DNA of 64,000 nt from contig JAEILR010000007.1 in assembly GCA_016109435.1 (NCBI GenBank), positions 124,001 to 188,000 of the forward strand. The letters run 5' to 3'. This DNA comes from Methanomassiliicoccus sp. Lineage in GTDB: Archaea; Thermoplasmatota; Thermoplasmata; Methanomassiliicoccales; Methanomassiliicoccaceae. The translations under genes and the position numbers were made by a program. Below are positions 1 through 8,448 of this stretch, piece by piece; the stretch's first letter is position 1, and each line of letters begins with the position of its first letter. The notes under the pieces are model-generated. The model searched no databases. It was not told the DNA's origin and was given only the letters and a program-made list of their open reading frames with translations.

Positions 1-69
1 GAGGAAGCAAGGGAACGGCCCGCGCGCGTCCAGGAGGAGGACGCCGGGCAGAGCAAGGAGGCAAGACCG

Positions 70-858
70 ATGTTCAGGAGGAAGAAGAAGGAGGAAGAGA
101 GGCCCCCGCGGCCTGTGGACCGCAGCAATGCCGCGACCGTCAGCTTCGATCCCGCGGCCGACCGGTTCCATGGCCGCAAGTGCTTGTTCCACGGGGAGCT
201 CGCGGTATCGGTGTGTCCGAACTGCGGAACCCTGTTCTGCATGGAATGCGTCGATCATATGGATGCCTGCCCGCGGTGCAACCTGGTCATCAATTTCGTG
301 GACCAGAGTAAGATACCCGCGCCGATGGACGACCGCGAACTGATCGAGACCGATGAGCAGCGGAAGGCCATCCAGCAGAGATGGGCGATGAAGCGCCTGG
401 CCGAGGCCGACGCTTCCAAGGTGAGGGAGAAGGACCCCAAGATGGGGACCACCAACCGGCAGCTGGCGGTGGAGAAGCTGGTCCGGGAGACGAACCAGAG
501 GTACAACGCCCCGCTGACCCAGGACGCCCCCCGGCAGGCCTACCGCGCCGCGGTGAAGCAGGCCGAAGAGCCTCCTTCGCTCCAGGACCAGATCGAGGCC
601 CTGCAGCAGGACGCCCCTGAGCCCCAGATCTATCAGCCCGCGGCCCCGGCGCAGCCCGCCCCCGCCCGCGTGCACCGGGAGCGCCCTGAGCCGGTAGAGG
701 AGCCGACGATGGATGAGGAACCGGCCCCCGAGGAACTGCTCCCCGAGGACCGCCCCCCCGCCGGGAAGAAGGCCGATGAGAAGAAGGAAAAGCTCCTCGA
801 GCTGCTGTCCCAGGAGGACGCTCCTTCCGAGGAGTCCCGAGACCTCACCCGGCTATAA
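70..858 (+). CDS. Zinc-finger (B-box-like) protein with acidic proline-rich tail
   Basis: 262 residues. The N-terminus is very basic (MFRRKKKEEE). Residues about 35-75 carry a cysteine/histidine-rich double-knuckle domain: CLFH, CPNCG, CMEC and CPRC pairs, consistent with two bound zinc ions and a B-box/RING-like fold. The remaining 180 residues are charged and rich in Pro, Glu and Ala, probably disordered or partly coiled. There is no membrane segment or signal peptide. The start is supported by AAGGAGG eight bases upstream, although the frame stays open to the left window edge, so a longer protein cannot be excluded. The family suggests a protein- or nucleic-acid-binding adaptor; the function is not known. 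Confidence 0.75.
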   Translation: MFRRKKKEEERPPRPVDRSNAATVSFDPAADRFHGRKCLFHGELAVSVCPNCGTLFCMECVDHMDACPRCNLVINFVDQSKIPAPMDDRELIETDEQRKAIQQRWAMKRLAEADASKVREKDPKMGTTNRQLAVEKLVRETNQRYNAPLTQDAPRQAYRAAVKQAEEPPSLQDQIEALQQDAPEPQIYQPAAPAQPAPARVHRERPEPVEEPTMDEEPAPEELLPEDRPPAGKKADEKKEKLLELLSQEDAPSEESRDLTRL

Positions 859-1082
859 TCCCTCCCGAAATGGGCCGCGGCCAACAGGGCGGCCGCGGCC
901 GCCTCTTCCTCCATTTTTTCCTTCTCTACGATCCTCTCTGCGCTTACCGCCCTGTCCGGGAGCAGGTCGATCAGGACCCAACGAAGAAGGTCTCCTGGGG
1001 TCTGCCCGGGTTCCCATTCGCCACTCCGGCGGCAGATGGTGCGGAGCATCTCCGCCTCAACGGACATGTCGTCCTCGGGCAC
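633..1082 (-). CDS. Possible small acidic protein, convergent with the zinc-finger gene
   Basis: A GTG at 1082 is preceded by GGAGATGATC, close to a full archaeal Shine-Dalgarno match, at suitable spacing. The first 70 or so residues (VPEDDMSVEAEMLRTICRRS onward, then GDLLRWVLIDLLPDRAVSAE) have normal composition and a helical, amphipathic pattern unlike the shadow frames nearby. From about 858 the frame runs antisense to the zinc-finger gene and becomes serine-rich, so the C-terminal half may be fortuitous read-on in GC-rich DNA or the result of a lost stop. No family is recognised. It may be a small gene or the remnant of one. Confidence 0.3.
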   Translation of the reverse strand: MPEDDMSVEAEMLRTICRRSGEWEPGQTPGDLLRWVLIDLLPDRAVSAERIVEKEKMEEEAAAAALLAAAHFGRDYSRVRSRDSSEGASSWDSSSRSFSFFSSAFFPAGGRSSGSSSSGAGSSSIVGSSTGSGRSRCTRAGAGCAGAAG

Positions 1083-1271
1083 GAGATCATCTCCCCCCAT
1101 CGGGCCGCCGAGGGAGATCGTTAACCTCCCTCGAGGAGCCGGACCAGGTGCAGAGTGGGTCGGAGTCCGGGAGATCGGTGAAGGGGAAGAAGAACAGGGG
1201 TTGACAGCCGTACGATTCCGCCAGTAGGCAGAGGCGTTATTCTGGTTTGCTGGGTCAGGCGCCGAGCATCC
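859..1271. other. Intergenic stretch with an 8-bp inverted repeat
   Basis: Apart from the possible minus-strand frame at 633-1082, this 413-base stretch between two convergent genes holds no recognised gene. A perfect inverted repeat, CGAGGGAG (1109-1116) and CTCCCTCG (1126-1133) with a nine-base loop, lies about 140 bases past the end of truD. It could be a 3' processing or terminator hairpin, or a leader hairpin of the small frame. No tRNA-like pattern was seen. Confidence 0.5.
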
Positions 1272-2573
1272 TCAGTAATCCATCAGTTCGCCCTTCTTCA
1301 TGAACTCCCTCAGGAGGGAGGTGGCATAGCAGCCCTTGTTCAGGGAGAAGGAGAACCTCACGTCCTCGTCCGCCACGGCGTATTCGAGGTCGGTGATGCG
1401 CCCCAGGACCTCCCGGCGGTTGCCCTTGGACGAGCACTGATGCAGCTGGGGGACCATGAAATCCTGCCTCTCCAGCTTCTCCTCGTCGATGATCGTCCGC
1501 TCGATCTCGCCCATCTCCCCCTCGCACAGCACCGATTCCGAGCCGAACAGGACAGCGCTCACGCACGCGCGGCCGTTGCGGACCTGGCGCTCCACCAGGT
1601 CGAGGTTCTGTGCCGTCACCGGCACGCCGTGGTCATGGTCCGGAAGCCCTAACCGATCTACGGGCAGGACGATGTCCCCGACCAGCGGCCGGTCCAGAGG
1701 CAACCCCCGGCGGATACGCTCGCTGACCATGCGGTTGAACAGGAACGACTGGTAGGCGTGGACGAACATCATCTGGAGGTTCGGCGGAAGCACCTGGATC
1801 GCTCCGGCGTGATCGCCGGGGTTGCGGGCCAGGAAACCGATGATCGTCCGCTCGAAGGTGAGGGTGCGGGGGAAGTAGTCGAGCGCCCGTTGGAAATCCC
1901 GCTCCTCGTCCAGTGTCCGCCTCGCCGCCTGGGTCTCCTCGTTCTCCTGGGGCACGGGGTTCCCAGCGTAGGTCATGACCGCCCGCTCGAAGTCCCCCTT
2001 GACGATCCACTTGCCAACCTCATGGGTGACCGGTCGCACCGCGCCGAAGCGCTGCACCCCGAAGAAGTTGGGGAAGCCGCCCAGGTCCCTCAGCGTCCCC
2101 GCGGTGCGGTCCAGGGAGGAGGTAAGCTCCTCGCCGCGGAGCGAGGTCCCGGAGACCAGGACGTGGAACCGGTTGCCGACCAGGTCGCCGATGGTCAGCG
2201 GCTTCTTTGCCGGATAGGCGTCCTCGACCGTGACCTGGTGCAGCCGGAGGTTCATCACCCGGTCGGCCGGAGCGCGAAAGGTCATCAGCTGGGAGGTGAT
2301 GGCCCGCTTGTCCTTGGTCCCGGCGAAGCCGACCGCGTCGCGGGATATGCCCAGCGTCCTGGACAGCTCCCGGACCAGCCGGTTCATTTCCCAGTTCTGG
2401 GCGGTGACCTTGACAACGGTGTACGGACCGCCCTCCACCCGCTCGGGGTAGGACGGTATCTCCTCCACCCGGAAGTCCTCGGGGGAACGCTTGAGGCGGC
2501 CGCCGATCCCCGGAGTATCAGAATAAAAGACCTCGAGGCCGATCACGGCCTCTCTGCTAGTGCACTCCAGCAT
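1272..2573 (-). CDS. truD: tRNA pseudouridine(13) synthase TruD
   Basis: 433 residues, normal for archaeal TruD. It isomerises U13 (and related sites) in tRNA to pseudouridine. The N-terminal part shows VEEIPSYPE and the family signature GFAGTKDKRA near residue 105, whose Asp is the catalytic nucleophile. The central FPNFFGVQRFG segment is also characteristic, followed by the TRUD insertion and the C-terminal catalytic half. The ATG lies one base after the rpoL stop codon, so the two genes are translationally coupled and read from the rpoL promoter. Stop codon TGA. Confidence 0.95.
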   Translation of the reverse strand: MLECTSREAVIGLEVFYSDTPGIGGRLKRSPEDFRVEEIPSYPERVEGGPYTVVKVTAQNWEMNRLVRELSRTLGISRDAVGFAGTKDKRAITSQLMTFRAPADRVMNLRLHQVTVEDAYPAKKPLTIGDLVGNRFHVLVSGTSLRGEELTSSLDRTAGTLRDLGGFPNFFGVQRFGAVRPVTHEVGKWIVKGDFERAVMTYAGNPVPQENEETQAARRTLDEERDFQRALDYFPRTLTFERTIIGFLARNPGDHAGAIQVLPPNLQMMFVHAYQSFLFNRMVSERIRRGLPLDRPLVGDIVLPVDRLGLPDHDHGVPVTAQNLDLVERQVRNGRACVSAVLFGSESVLCEGEMGEIERTIIDEEKLERQDFMVPQLHQCSSKGNRREVLGRITDLEYAVADEDVRFSFSLNKGCYATSLLREFMKKGELMDY

Positions 2574-2574
2574 G

Positions 2575-2847
2575 TCACTTGCTCTTTTCCAGCTTCTCCC
2601 GCGCTTCCTTGAACTCGTTGGACAGGGTCTTGGTGGCCCTCTTAAGCGCGGTCTGGGGCTTCCCGCTCTTGACCTTGACGTACAGCACCGGGATGTCCAG
2701 ATCGGGATGGCCAGTGGTGTACTTTACCTCCTCCACCCCCTCGTCCGCCAGGAGCTCGTTGATGAGCGGCTGGAGAAGGGTCATGTTCGCGTCGCGGACC
2801 TGAACGTGGATGGAGTCCTTGTCCTTGTCAAGGAGCTGGAGTTGCAT
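2575..2847 (-). CDS. rpoL: DNA-directed RNA polymerase subunit L (Rpo11)
   Basis: 90 residues, the usual length for Rpo11/Rpb11-type subunit L, which pairs with subunit D during RNA polymerase assembly. The diagnostic segment near residues 20-35 (NMTLLQPLINELLADEGVEE) corresponds to the HTLLNPL motif of the family, followed by the HP(D/L) strand and the C-terminal alpha-helix rich in Lys and Glu. A TATA box lies 26 bases before the ATG, so the messenger is probably leaderless. It is followed at once by truD. Confidence 0.92.
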   Translation of the reverse strand: MQLQLLDKDKDSIHVQVRDANMTLLQPLINELLADEGVEEVKYTTGHPDLDIPVLYVKVKSGKPQTALKRATKTLSNEFKEAREKLEKSK

Positions 2848-2868
2848 ATGGCGCTCAATACTCCAACT

Positions 2869-2877
2869 TATTATAAA
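2869..2877 (-). promoter_or_regulatory. TATA box of rpoL-truD
   Basis: On the minus strand the sequence reads TTTATAATAA, centred 26 bases before the rpoL ATG. That spacing places the transcription start at or next to the start codon. Confidence 0.7.
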
Positions 2878-2999
2878 GGTTTTCTTTCCCTTCCCGCCCC
2901 CGCTGGCATATCGGGCGCGGGAACTGGCCAGGCCCTCTCCGAACGCACATCGCTACAGATATCGAAGAAAAAAGGTCCCAGGACCGGGACGATGAACTC

Positions 3000-3392
3000 T
3001 TATTTCCAGGCCCAGCCCTTGGACATGAAGTTACCGTCCTTGTCGATGCTCACCTCGTACGCCACGGCGATCTTGTTCAGCTCGGCGAACTTGCCCGGTG
3101 GGTTGTCGTAGCATAACGCTCCGAGATGGACCTGGCCGCCATCGGGCAGCATGTGCCCGTTCCCTATGCCGGTGTACTTCCCCATCACCCCGCTTTGGGT
3201 ATTGAAAAGGCCGCGTATCTCCCCGTACCCCGATCCGTCGGGCCGGAAACGGGCATCTCACGAGAACGTGCTGGAGAACTGCTCTCCCAGGAACAAGCCC
3301 CCCACCATGGCCGTGTACTCTGCGTTCCCGTCCCCGAGCACCCTCATGCTCACCACCTTACCCTTGCACTCATACACCATGTCCCCTAACAT
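3000..3392 (-). pseudogene. Small conserved hypothetical gene interrupted by one in-frame TGA
   Basis: Two pieces in the same frame, 3258-3392 and 3000-3257, are separated only by a TGA at 3258-3260. Joined, they encode about 130 residues: MLGDMVYECKGKVVSMRVLG, then FSSTFS-stop-DARFRPDGSGYGE, then GKYTGIGNGHMLPDGGQVHL and a C-terminus SIDKDGNFMSKGWAWK. The pattern resembles a family of uncharacterised single-domain beta-rich archaeal proteins that end in a similar GNxxxKGWEWK motif (from memory). Related proteins tend to have a Trp about here, so TGG to TGA is the simplest explanation. The ATG at 3392 follows GGGAGAG. There is no frameshift and no other decay. A TATA-like TTTATC lies near 3452-3458. 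Confidence 0.7.
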
Positions 3393-3482
3393 CCTCATCT
3401 CTCCCGCATGGAACATTCTCCATGCGTAGAAATGTTTGTACATACAGGAGATAAATGCCTTTTGTTCAGGTGTGCCGCGGCC

Positions 3483-5243
3483 TCAGCCTTCGACCCGCTT
3501 GAGCTGTTTGTTGTACATGTCCAGCACCTCCTGGCTGGTGGTGGCGTCGCGCGGCCTCTTGTCGTCCCTGAAGGTACCGGTGAACCTCGGGAACCTGATG
3601 GCCAGTCCGGCCCCGTCCCTGATGCGGTCGTGGGCGCAGGTATGTATCGGCGAAACGCTCAGCTCCGCTCCCAGCACCTCGAGCACCAGCGACGGCTCGA
3701 ACCACACGTCGGCCTCCATCTTCGACTCCACCATGGAGTGCCGGGTCGGCGTCCTGAACTTATTGAGCTTCTCCGGCAGCAGGGCCAGGGTAGCGTCGTC
3801 GAACCCGCTGCCCAGCTTGCTGACCGTCTCGAAGCGGTCCTCGTCCGGGTTGTAGGTGGCCATGAGCAGCGCGCCGTACACTCCTCCTCTCCTCCCCCGC
3901 CCGTGGAACGCGCCGACCACCACCAGGTCGACGGTGTCGTTCATCTCCGAGCGGTATTCCTTCTTGTACTTGATCCACAGGTAACCACGCGAGCCGGCGC
4001 GGTACACCGAGTCATCGTTGATGGACTTGGCCATGAGGCCCTCGCAGCCGGCGTTCAGGGCCTCGGTGAAGAACTCCTGCACCTTGGCCGGGTCGTCCAG
4101 CACCCTGGCCTCCGACAGCCGGACGTTCTCGGTGATAACGATGCACCGGGTCAGGGCGGTCCGGCGGTCGGGGAGGGGCAGCATGGTGAGGTCCTCGCCC
4201 TCCAGATACAGGCAGTCGAACAGTTGCAGCCGGACCGGATACTCCTCGATCGCGGCGGTCAGCCCGTGCTTCCGTCCCCGGCGGTGGGACACCTCCTGGA
4301 AGGGCAGCATCTCCCCGGTGTTGATGTCCACTGGAACGCACTCTCCCTCCACGATGGCCGTCCGTCCGGTGAACGCCTCCCCCAGCGATTTGACCACGTC
4401 GGGGAACTGGGAGGTAAGGTCCTCCAGCCGACGGGAGTACAGCGTGATCTTCCCGTTGTCGATGTGGGCCTGGACCCTGAGCCCGTCGTACTTGTACTCG
4501 AACATGGCCCGGCCGCCCATCTTCTCCAGGATCTCCTCCGGCGAGGGGAGGCGCTCGGCAAGCATCGCGCGGATGGGATTGCCTACCATGACGTGGATAT
4601 CGTTGAGGCCGTCGATGCCCTTCAGGCACAGCACTTCGGCCACCAGGCCGAGGTCGGAGGTGACGTTGAACGCCCTCTCCACCGCGCCCTTCTCCGCCTT
4701 GGTGGCGAAGGCGAGGGCCAAAGAGTCGATGACCGTCTGCGACGCCACTCCCAGCCTCATGCGGCCGGTGACGATGCGGGCGATGTAACGGGCCTCCACC
4801 GGCTTGGCGTCGTGCAGTATGTCCGCCAGGCATCTGACCTTGGACTCCTGGGACCCGCTGCCCTCGAGACGCGCGACCCTCAGCAGCGCGTCGTAGACTC
4901 GGTCCAGGGTGAGAGGCTCGGAGAACAGCGTGGTCTGCCGCTTGGTCTCGAACACCTTCTCGGTAACCGTGCCCGGATCGCCCTCCCGGTCCCACAGCTC
5001 GCGGACCATGGTCTCCTTCGCCCCGGTGGCGGCCAGGAGGGTTCGCAGGTAGAGCTTGTCGGCCATGCCCAGCTTCTCAGGGTAGAAGTCGGGGACGATC
5101 CCTCCCTGGGTCATGTATACTATGGGCTTGATGTGAGCGCAATCGGTGGAGCGGAAGAACCGGGCCAGGATGTCCGTCATCTCCAGCCGGGAGGAGGTCG
5201 ACTCCAGCGCCTGGTAGACCTTTACCAGGTCCTGATACAGCAT
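3483..5243 (-). CDS. lig: ATP-dependent DNA ligase
   Basis: 586 residues, typical of archaeal replicative DNA ligase I. It has an N-terminal DNA-binding domain (residues 1-210), an adenylation domain with motif I EYKYDGLRVQ near residue 250 (the Lys forms the AMP adduct), and motif IV/V-like segments GLMAKSINDDSVY and YLWIKYKKEY, then an OB-fold C-terminal domain. It seals nicks after Okazaki fragment synthesis and repair. It is the third gene of a minus-strand operon after the SRAP and Hef-like genes, with a 42-base gap after the helicase. Stop TGA. Confidence 0.96.
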   Translation of the reverse strand: MLYQDLVKVYQALESTSSRLEMTDILARFFRSTDCAHIKPIVYMTQGGIVPDFYPEKLGMADKLYLRTLLAATGAKETMVRELWDREGDPGTVTEKVFETKRQTTLFSEPLTLDRVYDALLRVARLEGSGSQESKVRCLADILHDAKPVEARYIARIVTGRMRLGVASQTVIDSLALAFATKAEKGAVERAFNVTSDLGLVAEVLCLKGIDGLNDIHVMVGNPIRAMLAERLPSPEEILEKMGGRAMFEYKYDGLRVQAHIDNGKITLYSRRLEDLTSQFPDVVKSLGEAFTGRTAIVEGECVPVDINTGEMLPFQEVSHRRGRKHGLTAAIEEYPVRLQLFDCLYLEGEDLTMLPLPDRRTALTRCIVITENVRLSEARVLDDPAKVQEFFTEALNAGCEGLMAKSINDDSVYRAGSRGYLWIKYKKEYRSEMNDTVDLVVVGAFHGRGRRGGVYGALLMATYNPDEDRFETVSKLGSGFDDATLALLPEKLNKFRTPTRHSMVESKMEADVWFEPSLVLEVLGAELSVSPIHTCAHDRIRDGAGLAIRFPRFTGTFRDDKRPRDATTSQEVLDMYNKQLKRVEG

Positions 5244-5285
5244 GGGAATCGCAACGGCATGGGCCTATTTATTGGCTGTCCGGAA

Positions 5286-6884
5286 CTAGCCGGTGAAGTC
5301 CGACAGCTCGCTCTGCCCTTTCTTCACCGTCTTCTTCGCGCTCTTCGCCTTCTCACCCTTGGTCTCGCGGTCCCACTGCTGCTTCAGTGTGTACAGCCGC
5401 TTGCGCATCTCCTTCTCCTTCTTCTCCGCGGAGTACAGCGACGCCTCGTCCCTGGTGCCGGCGGTGACCAGCACCACCACCCGGCCGGCCCGGCTGCGGC
5501 CGGTGCGCCCCCTCCGCTGGATCGAGCGGATCTCCGACGGCACTGGCTCGTAGAAGATGACCAGGTCGGTGTTGGCGACGTCCAGGCCCTCCTCGCCCAC
5601 CGAGGTGGCCACGACCACGTTGAACTCCCCCTCGCGGAAGCGCTTCAGTACCCCCACCTGCTCCTTTTGCCTCAGTCCCTTCTCCCCGCCCCGGCCGGCC
5701 TGGCCGATGAGCTTGGTGACCCTGGCCCCCTCGATCCGGGACACGTAGTTGGCCACCATGTCGCAGGTGTCGCGGTACTGGGTGAACACCAGTACGCGCG
5801 AGCTGGGCTCGGCCTGGATCTGGTGGCTGATGATCCCCATGACCCGGGATATCTTGGGATGCTCCATGTGGATGCCGACCAGTGCCTGCTCCACCTCCCG
5901 GAACTCGTCCGAGCCCACCACCGCCCGGGAGGCCTTGGAGCCGTCCTCGGAGGCTGCCTCGGTCCGCAGCTTCTCCATGTAGGTGGTCAGCGAGGTCACT
6001 CCCTGGGTCTCCGCCAGCTCCAGGGCGTGGCCGACCTTGATGGCGCAGGCCTGCACCGACAGCGCGTTGTACAGGGTGCGGCTCTTCTCCCCCTTGTTCA
6101 GCCTCATCTGGATGATCTGCTGGACCTCCAGCAGGTACTTGACCGAGGGCGGCCGGGCGGCGTTCATCACTCCCATCCCGATCAGTTCCTTGATGAAGCG
6201 GCCGTAGAGCCTCCGCAGGATGTCGGCGATCTTGCGCATCCCTGCCGGCACCTCGACCTCCACCCAGTCCATGTGGATGTCGTGGACGTACCTCGCCACG
6301 TCCGGATCGGACTCTGCCCGCACCTCGATGTTCTCGATCCCCAGGTTGCCGCACACCTCCTTGATCTTGGCCATGCTGGAGCCGGGGGAGGCGGTCATTC
6401 CCAGCACCAGCCCGTTGAGGCCCATGTACTCCTGGGCGATGGGGACGTAGGCGTAGTTACCCACTCCCCGGTGAGCTTCGTCGAAGATGATCAGCCGGAC
6501 GTCCTTGAGGGAGATCCTCTCCGTCCTCAGGTCGTTGGCTATCACCTGGGGAGTGGACGCTATCACGTCGCTCTGTACCCATTCCGCCTCCCTCTCCCCG
6601 GGGTCCACCTCTCCGGTCAGCACGGTGACCTTCCTCCCCACCAGCTTGTCCTTGAAGAACATGGCGTGCTGCTCCACCAGAGGTTTGGTCGGAGCGAGCA
6701 GCAGGACCTTGCCCTTCCTCTTCTCCAGAACGTCGGCGATGACCAGCAGGGCGACCACTGTCTTGCCCATCCCCGTCGGGAGGACGACCAGGGTCGAGCC
6801 CTTCTGGCAGGCGTCGGCCAGGGCCCGCTGGTACTCCCTCTCCTCGATGCTGTCCTTCAGGATGAGCGGGTGCTCGACGAACAC
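5286..6884 (-). CDS. Hef/FANCM-type superfamily 2 helicase (helicase-only form)
   Basis: 532 residues. Walker A is LPTGMGKTV near residue 37, the DEAH box is IFDEAHRGVG, motif III is GMTASPG, and motif VI is QRRGRTGRSRAG. The insertion between the two RecA domains is the Hef/FANCM type that recognises branched DNA. The XPF-like nuclease half of full-length Hef is missing, as in lineages that split the two activities. The C-terminus ends QSELSDFTG, which fits a PCNA-interacting (PIP) motif. The start is called at GTG 6884; the frame stays open upstream to an ATA-AGG at 6920 that resembles the AUH starts found elsewhere in this window. Ends in TAG. Confidence 0.9.
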   Translation of the reverse strand: MFVEHPLILKDSIEEREYQRALADACQKGSTLVVLPTGMGKTVVALLVIADVLEKRKGKVLLLAPTKPLVEQHAMFFKDKLVGRKVTVLTGEVDPGEREAEWVQSDVIASTPQVIANDLRTERISLKDVRLIIFDEAHRGVGNYAYVPIAQEYMGLNGLVLGMTASPGSSMAKIKEVCGNLGIENIEVRAESDPDVARYVHDIHMDWVEVEVPAGMRKIADILRRLYGRFIKELIGMGVMNAARPPSVKYLLEVQQIIQMRLNKGEKSRTLYNALSVQACAIKVGHALELAETQGVTSLTTYMEKLRTEAASEDGSKASRAVVGSDEFREVEQALVGIHMEHPKISRVMGIISHQIQAEPSSRVLVFTQYRDTCDMVANYVSRIEGARVTKLIGQAGRGGEKGLRQKEQVGVLKRFREGEFNVVVATSVGEEGLDVANTDLVIFYEPVPSEIRSIQRRGRTGRSRAGRVVVLVTAGTRDEASLYSAEKKEKEMRKRLYTLKQQWDRETKGEKAKSAKKTVKKGQSELSDFTG

Positions 6885-6951
6885 GCCCTGTGGATATTGG
6901 GTGGCGTTGAAGAACCTTATGGTCGGCCTACCGTAAGTGGCGAAAGCGGCA

Positions 6952-7641
6952 TCAGAACCACGTCCCGGCCTTCTCCCCGGCGATCGGCCTCACCAGCGCC
7001 GGCGAGTCGTTGCTGATGTCGTTGACCTGCCTGGATACCGGGAACGCCTCCATCCGTTCGGGGGGGTAGGGAGCGAACATCCTCTCCCTCTCCGCCTCCC
7101 CGATCGGCCCGGGGGTCAGCCAGCGGTCCTCGTCCTCCTTTGAGAGGATGACCGGCATGCGGTCGTGCACCTTGGCCATCAGCTCGTTGGCGGCGGTGGT
7201 GATGATGGTGAAGCTGAGAACCTCGGAGCCGGAGGGGTCCTTCCACCGGTCGTACAGCCCGGCCATGGCGAACAGCTTGTCATCGATGACCCTGGCGAGG
7301 TAGGGTGCCTTGCCTCCATCGGTCCTCTTCCACTCGTAGAAGCCGGTGGTGGGGACCAGGCACCGCCGCTCCTTGAGGGAGACCCGGAACGCCGGCTTAT
7401 CTGACAGCCCCTCGGCCCGGGCGTTGATCATCTTAGACCCGATCTTGGCGTCCTTGGCCCAGAACGGGATGAGCCCCCATCGCATCATGACCAGGCGGTT
7501 GGGGCTCGCCCTGACCACGATCGGCGCGTCCTGGGTGGGCGCCAGGTTGTAACGGGGGCGGGGCATGTCCGCGATCGGCTGGTCGATGGAGAAACGGGTC
7601 ACCAGGTCCTTGATCTCCCCGATGGTGAAACGGCCGCACAT
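6952..7641 (-). CDS. SRAP-domain abasic-site processing protein (HMCES/YedK family)
   Basis: 229 residues, the full SRAP domain. It begins MCGRF, so Cys2 is exposed after Met removal and can form the thiazolidine link to abasic sites in single-stranded DNA. Other family residues are visible: the Asn/Arg of INARAEGL, the Glu of GFYEW, and the His of HDRMPVIL. It heads the operon SRAP - Hef-like helicase - DNA ligase. A TATA-like GATTATCC (7666-7672) lies 28 bases before the ATG, so the messenger is nearly leaderless. Its position suggests a role in protecting or restarting damaged forks together with the helicase. Confidence 0.95.
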   Translation of the reverse strand: MCGRFTIGEIKDLVTRFSIDQPIADMPRPRYNLAPTQDAPIVVRASPNRLVMMRWGLIPFWAKDAKIGSKMINARAEGLSDKPAFRVSLKERRCLVPTTGFYEWKRTDGGKAPYLARVIDDKLFAMAGLYDRWKDPSGSEVLSFTIITTAANELMAKVHDRMPVILSKEDEDRWLTPGPIGEAERERMFAPYPPERMEAFPVSRQVNDISNDSPALVRPIAGEKAGTWF

Positions 7642-7717
7642 GAACGAGATACGTACCCGGTAGGGGATAATCGTTCTGTCCGGAAAAAAAGAGAATTGAG
7701 GGGTTTGATCCTGACGG

Positions 7718-7888
7718 CTACTTCTTGAACATGCCGGTGACCTTGCTCATCGCCTCGTCCAGCATGCCCTTGGAGGTACTTTCGTCCATGCCGTGGGCGG
7801 TCTTGGCGTGCTCCTGCATCTTCGCTCTTACCTCTTCCTCGGTATTGCCGGTGGCGGTGAAATCGCCCTTAGGACACTTCAGTTCCAT
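7718..7888 (-). CDS. DUF1059 family small protein
   Basis: 56 residues from the ATG at 7888, which follows GAGGA at good spacing; an upstream ATG at 7921 would add eleven poorly conserved residues. MELKCPKGDFTATGNTEEEV followed by MQEHAKTAHGMD matches the DUF1059 pattern (a Cys-containing strand, GNTEEEV, then a helix with an HAKxxHGM motif). The function is unknown. It is monocistronic with a TAG stop. Confidence 0.85.
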   Translation of the reverse strand: MELKCPKGDFTATGNTEEEVRAKMQEHAKTAHGMDESTSKGMLDEAMSKVTGMFKK

Positions 7889-8004
7889 GTGTATTCCTCG
7901 GTACTGGAGGTGCCAGCCCATCGGTTAAAAACGTTGGTCTGGCCTGGCCCTGGTGCGGACCGTGTGAAGTGGATGTGGATAAAAATTGGAAAGGGGAAAG
8001 CCGT

Positions 8005-8328
8005 TTAGTGGCAGCTGGAACAGGAGCCGCCGCAGGAAGACCGGAGATTGGGGTTGTTGACGATGAGCCCGGCGCCGCTGGGCGTCTCGATGTAATCTAC
8101 GGTGGATCCCTCGAGCATCTCCTTGGTCTCGTCGTCATAGTAGAACGAGAACCCGTTGGCCTTCTGCTCGAGGTCCTCGTCGTTCTTCTTCTCCTGGAAA
8201 GCCATCCCGAACTGGGGGCCGGAGCAGCCCATTCCGGCGAGGTAGATCCTGATGCCGAAACCCTTCTTCTCGTTCTTCTCCAGCAGATCGTTGATGAACT
8301 TTACCGCTTCAGAGCTGACCTCAACCAT
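8005..8328 (-). CDS. HesB/IscA-like iron-sulfur protein
   Basis: 107 residues. The family signature is MGCSGPQFGM near residue 33, and the C-terminus has the Cys pair in CGGSCSSCH, a divergent version of the IscA CGC motif. A-type proteins of this family carry or transfer Fe-S clusters; this HesB-like branch (YneR/adhesin-like) has an extra C-terminal Cys, so its exact role is uncertain. A TATA box (CTTAAATATC, 8361-8370) lies about 37 bases before the ATG. It is transcribed alone, divergently from the acetyltransferase gene. Stop TAA. Confidence 0.85.
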   Translation of the reverse strand: MVEVSSEAVKFINDLLEKNEKKGFGIRIYLAGMGCSGPQFGMAFQEKKNDEDLEQKANGFSFYYDDETKEMLEGSTVDYIETPSGAGLIVNNPNLRSSCGGSCSSCH

Positions 8329-8448
8329 ATATGATCACCGCTCTGACTGAGATTTGTCATGATATTTAAGATAATTGCCTTACTAGTTCAATCTGACAGG
8401 CTCGGGGGTCGACGATAATTTGATGCTGGAGACGATATACGGGGGAGC

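Noticed and set aside
3408-7016. 1202-residue plus-strand open frame opposite the ligase and hef-like genes
   Set aside because: It is antisense to two well-supported conserved genes, and its product is low-complexity (rich in His, Gln, Leu, Gly). It is open only because of high GC at third positions.
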